A stretch of DNA of 57,278 nt. Source: CAZFHA01 sp964518595. GTDB taxonomy: Bacteria > Bacillota > Clostridia > Saccharofermentanales > Saccharofermentanaceae. The notes beneath the pieces are model-generated. The model was not told the DNA's origin. It did not search any database and worked only from the letters and a program-made list of their open reading frames with translations. How positions within the stretch are numbered: the first letter of the stretch is position 1; the number at the start of each line of letters is the position of its first letter. Positions 55,475 through 57,278 of this stretch are shown here, one piece after another. The translations under genes and the position numbers were made by a program. Location of the stretch: assembly GCA_964518595.1 (NCBI GenBank), contig CAZFHA010000024.1, positions 1 through 57,278 of the forward strand. The letters run 5' to 3'.

Positions 55475-55530
55475 TCGCTCCACGTACAAATGTATCAACA
55501 AACTAATAGAAATGAGATATAAATAAAGAC

Positions 55531-57156
55531 ATGAAAAGTAATCGCAAGTATAAAAGGAGAGGTCGAGGAAAGGGAAATAAGCTACTGCTAGTTACGGTTA
55601 TTGCATTGGCTGTTGCTGTAATTGCAACTGGGGCTTATGTTTTTTTACATTGGGAGAAAAAATACACAATTACTGATGTGGAAGGGGTAAAATCCGAAGT
55701 CACTCTGGAAGAAATGCGAAGTGCACTAAGTGGCGATAAGATTTATCCGGGAATTTTTGTAAATGGGGTTGATGTTAGCAATAAATCAATAGATGAAGCT
55801 TTGGCGCTATTTCAAGAGGATAAAAAGCTGGATAGTCCAGAAATTGAGATAACCTTAGAGGTGAATCCAGAAAAATTCACTTTGAATGAAGAGCAGTTGA
55901 GTTTCACTTCGAATTTGGACGAAAAGGTTAAGGAAGCTTATGAGACTGCAAGAAGTAGTGCTGAGCAAACCGAAGAGAAGGCTTTGGTAGATCGTTATAC
56001 CAAACTGATTAACTTACAAAAGTCACCCCTCAAACTAGAAACCCAATACCAGGTAGATGGTCAAAGGGCGGAGACCTTTATAAAAGAGAATTTAGAACCC
56101 TTGGAAGTGGCGGCAGTTAATGCTAAGGCGACAGACTTTGACGTAAATAGCTTGCAATTTGTCATTGAAGAGGGAACAACCGGTCGAGATCTGGATGTGG
56201 AATCTGCCATTACAGAGGTTAAGGCTGCCTTGGCCGCCGGGGAGTATAAGAAGACAATCACAGTTAAGAGTAATGTAGTTGAACCAGAACTTAGTAAAGA
56301 TGAGCTTGCTTCTAAATTGGGCAAGGTTTCCTCGACTACCACGAAAACTACTGATAACGCTAATCGGAATGTGAATGTTGATTTGATTGCCAAGGCTATA
56401 AATGGTCTTGTTTTACAGCCCGGTGAGAGTTTTGACTTTAACTCCTTTATTGGTGAGCGCACAGCCGAAAAGGGCTACAAAGAGGCTGGCGGAATCTATG
56501 ACGGGCAGTTACGTCAAGAGCTCGGCGGTGGAATTTGCCAGACTAATAGTACGCTTTTCCATAGTGTGGTAAAAGCTGACCTTAAGGTGGATTCTCGAAC
56601 AGCTCATTCTTGGCCTATGGAATATGTGGATGTGGGTACGGATGCTACGGTTTCATGGGGGTGGCCAGAGTTTAAGTTTACTAACAGTACAGAGTATCCC
56701 CTTGCAATTGTTTCTTACTATAGCCAACGACAAGTTACCGTTGAGATATACGGACGAGCTATTGAAGATAATATGACGATTAAGTTTGTTGGACAGAAGA
56801 CTGAAGAGCATCCACCGAAGGAAGGGCCAGAATATGTTGCTGCACCTGATTTGCCCGTAGGAAAGACCGAGGTGGATCGGAAACCACGTAACTATATTGC
56901 TGCTGAATCCTATAAGATTTATTATAAGGACGGTGTTGAGATTAAAAGAGAATTAGCTTTTAAAACCGTTTACGCAGCTATCCGAGAACGCATTAAAGTT
57001 GGAGTTAAGGCTCCCGATGGCAGTATCTATTCTATGGATCCCGCAACAGGTGTGGTGCAAGTTCCGACGCCTCCACCGCCTACTGAACCTGCCCCCACGG
57101 AAACCGCGCCTCCAGAGACCCAGGCTCCACCTGCACCAGAAGCACCAGCGGCGTAG
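55531..57156 (+). CDS. VanW-family surface protein (paralogue 2)
   Basis: This 541-residue protein has a short basic N-terminus, one membrane helix (LLLVTVIALAVAVIATGAYV), the same peptidoglycan-binding-like region (IYPGIFVNGVDVSNKS) and a VanW domain with LQPGESFDFNSFIG and ELGGGICQTNSTLFH. The tail is Pro/Thr/Ala-rich. It is closely similar to the preceding protein over its core but lacks the long acidic N-terminus. It lies 56 bases downstream in tandem, and a terminator follows 35 bases after its stop. Confidence 0.87.
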   Translation: MKSNRKYKRRGRGKGNKLLLVTVIALAVAVIATGAYVFLHWEKKYTITDVEGVKSEVTLEEMRSALSGDKIYPGIFVNGVDVSNKSIDEALALFQEDKKLDSPEIEITLEVNPEKFTLNEEQLSFTSNLDEKVKEAYETARSSAEQTEEKALVDRYTKLINLQKSPLKLETQYQVDGQRAETFIKENLEPLEVAAVNAKATDFDVNSLQFVIEEGTTGRDLDVESAITEVKAALAAGEYKKTITVKSNVVEPELSKDELASKLGKVSSTTTKTTDNANRNVNVDLIAKAINGLVLQPGESFDFNSFIGERTAEKGYKEAGGIYDGQLRQELGGGICQTNSTLFHSVVKADLKVDSRTAHSWPMEYVDVGTDATVSWGWPEFKFTNSTEYPLAIVSYYSQRQVTVEIYGRAIEDNMTIKFVGQKTEEHPPKEGPEYVAAPDLPVGKTEVDRKPRNYIAAESYKIYYKDGVEIKRELAFKTVYAAIRERIKVGVKAPDGSIYSMDPATGVVQVPTPPPPTEPAPTETAPPETQAPPAPEAPAA

Positions 57157-57191
57157 TTTTTTGATTATAAATTAGTTGTTTTGAACAGAGT

Positions 57192-57229
57192 AAAAGGACT
57201 GCCTTCAAACTAGAAGTGCAGTCCTTTTT
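57192..57229 (+). terminator. Intrinsic terminator after the VanW pair
   Basis: AAAAGGACTGC (57192-57202) pairs with GCAGTCCTTTT (57218-57228), and the right arm ends in a T-run. It ends the VanW transcript and lies immediately before the group II intron-like sequence. Confidence 0.9.
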
Positions 57230-57231
57230 CG

Positions 57232-57278
57232 GTGTGCCCGACATGGTCGATAACTTGGTGGTGAAAGTCCACTACAGA
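57232..57278 (+). mobile_element. Group II intron, 5' end (cut by window edge)
   Basis: From GTGTGCCCGAC onward the sequence has the form of the 5' end of bacterial group II introns: a GUGYG start followed by a segment with TTGGTGGTGAAAGTCCACTAC, a domain I signature I recognise from Firmicute introns. It starts two or three bases after a terminator T-run, the preferred site of group IIC introns. The intron body and any reverse transcriptase lie beyond the window, so class and completeness are unknown. Confidence 0.65.

Overview
The window looks like chromosomal DNA of a low-to-mid GC Gram-positive bacterium, most likely a Clostridia-type Firmicute. The evidence is an rRNA operon end followed by a WalR/WalK-MurA-WalJ-RlmH block, strong AGGAGG-type ribosome binding sites, a secreted amidase with Ig-like repeats and two VanW proteins. 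I cannot name the genus from sequence reading alone.

Layout. 1-731: 3' end of 23S rRNA, 5S rRNA and an intrinsic terminator. 836-5917: housekeeping block (walR, walK, murA, walJ, rlmH). 5952-10531: a polytopic membrane protein, birA and an alpha-phosphohexomutase (pgcA-like). 10628-14632: a 1334-residue cell-wall hydrolase (amidase + glucosaminidase-like + eight Ig-like repeats), translationally coupled to a glycosyltransferase. 14629-36853: a long plus-strand polysaccharide operon: gmd and rmd (GDP-D-rhamnose), ABC exporter wzm/wzt with a carbohydrate-binding Wzt tail, a WbdD-like methyltransferase, many GT4/GT2 glycosyltransferases, membrane proteins, a B12-type radical SAM enzyme, a pyruvyltransferase and a Wzx-like flippase. 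36910-39690: a two-gene transcription unit with its own promoter and terminators on both sides, encoding an acetolactate-synthase-like TPP enzyme and an HpcH/HpaI aldolase. 39682-43215: minus-strand block (GT2, HAD phosphatase, rfbG, rfbF). 43456-51795: plus-strand block (GT87-like enzyme, SDR reductase, GtrB-like GT2, rfbH, GtrA, manC, GT4, GT2). 51773-53149: minus-strand initiating glycosylphosphotransferase. 53561-57156: two VanW paralogues and a terminator. The last 47 bases look like the 5' end of a group II intron.

How the genes fit together. The phosphohexomutase could supply hexose-1-phosphates. ManC, Gmd and Rmd would give GDP-mannose and then GDP-D-rhamnose. RfbF, RfbG and RfbH would give the CDP-3,6-dideoxy-4-keto-hexose precursor. 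The undecaprenyl glycosylphosphotransferase would start the chain, glycosyltransferases extend it, the methyltransferase may cap it, and Wzt/Wzm export it. A Wzx flippase and a GtrA/GtrB pair suggest a second export route or extracytoplasmic side-chain addition. Known precedents are S-layer glycan loci of Geobacillus/Aneurinibacillus and ABC-dependent O-antigen loci of Gram-negatives. The TPP enzyme recalls YerE of yersiniose biosynthesis, which adds a two-carbon branch to a CDP-3,6-dideoxy-4-ketohexose. I think a CDP-linked branched or otherwise unusual sugar is the most interesting possibility here, but this is inference.
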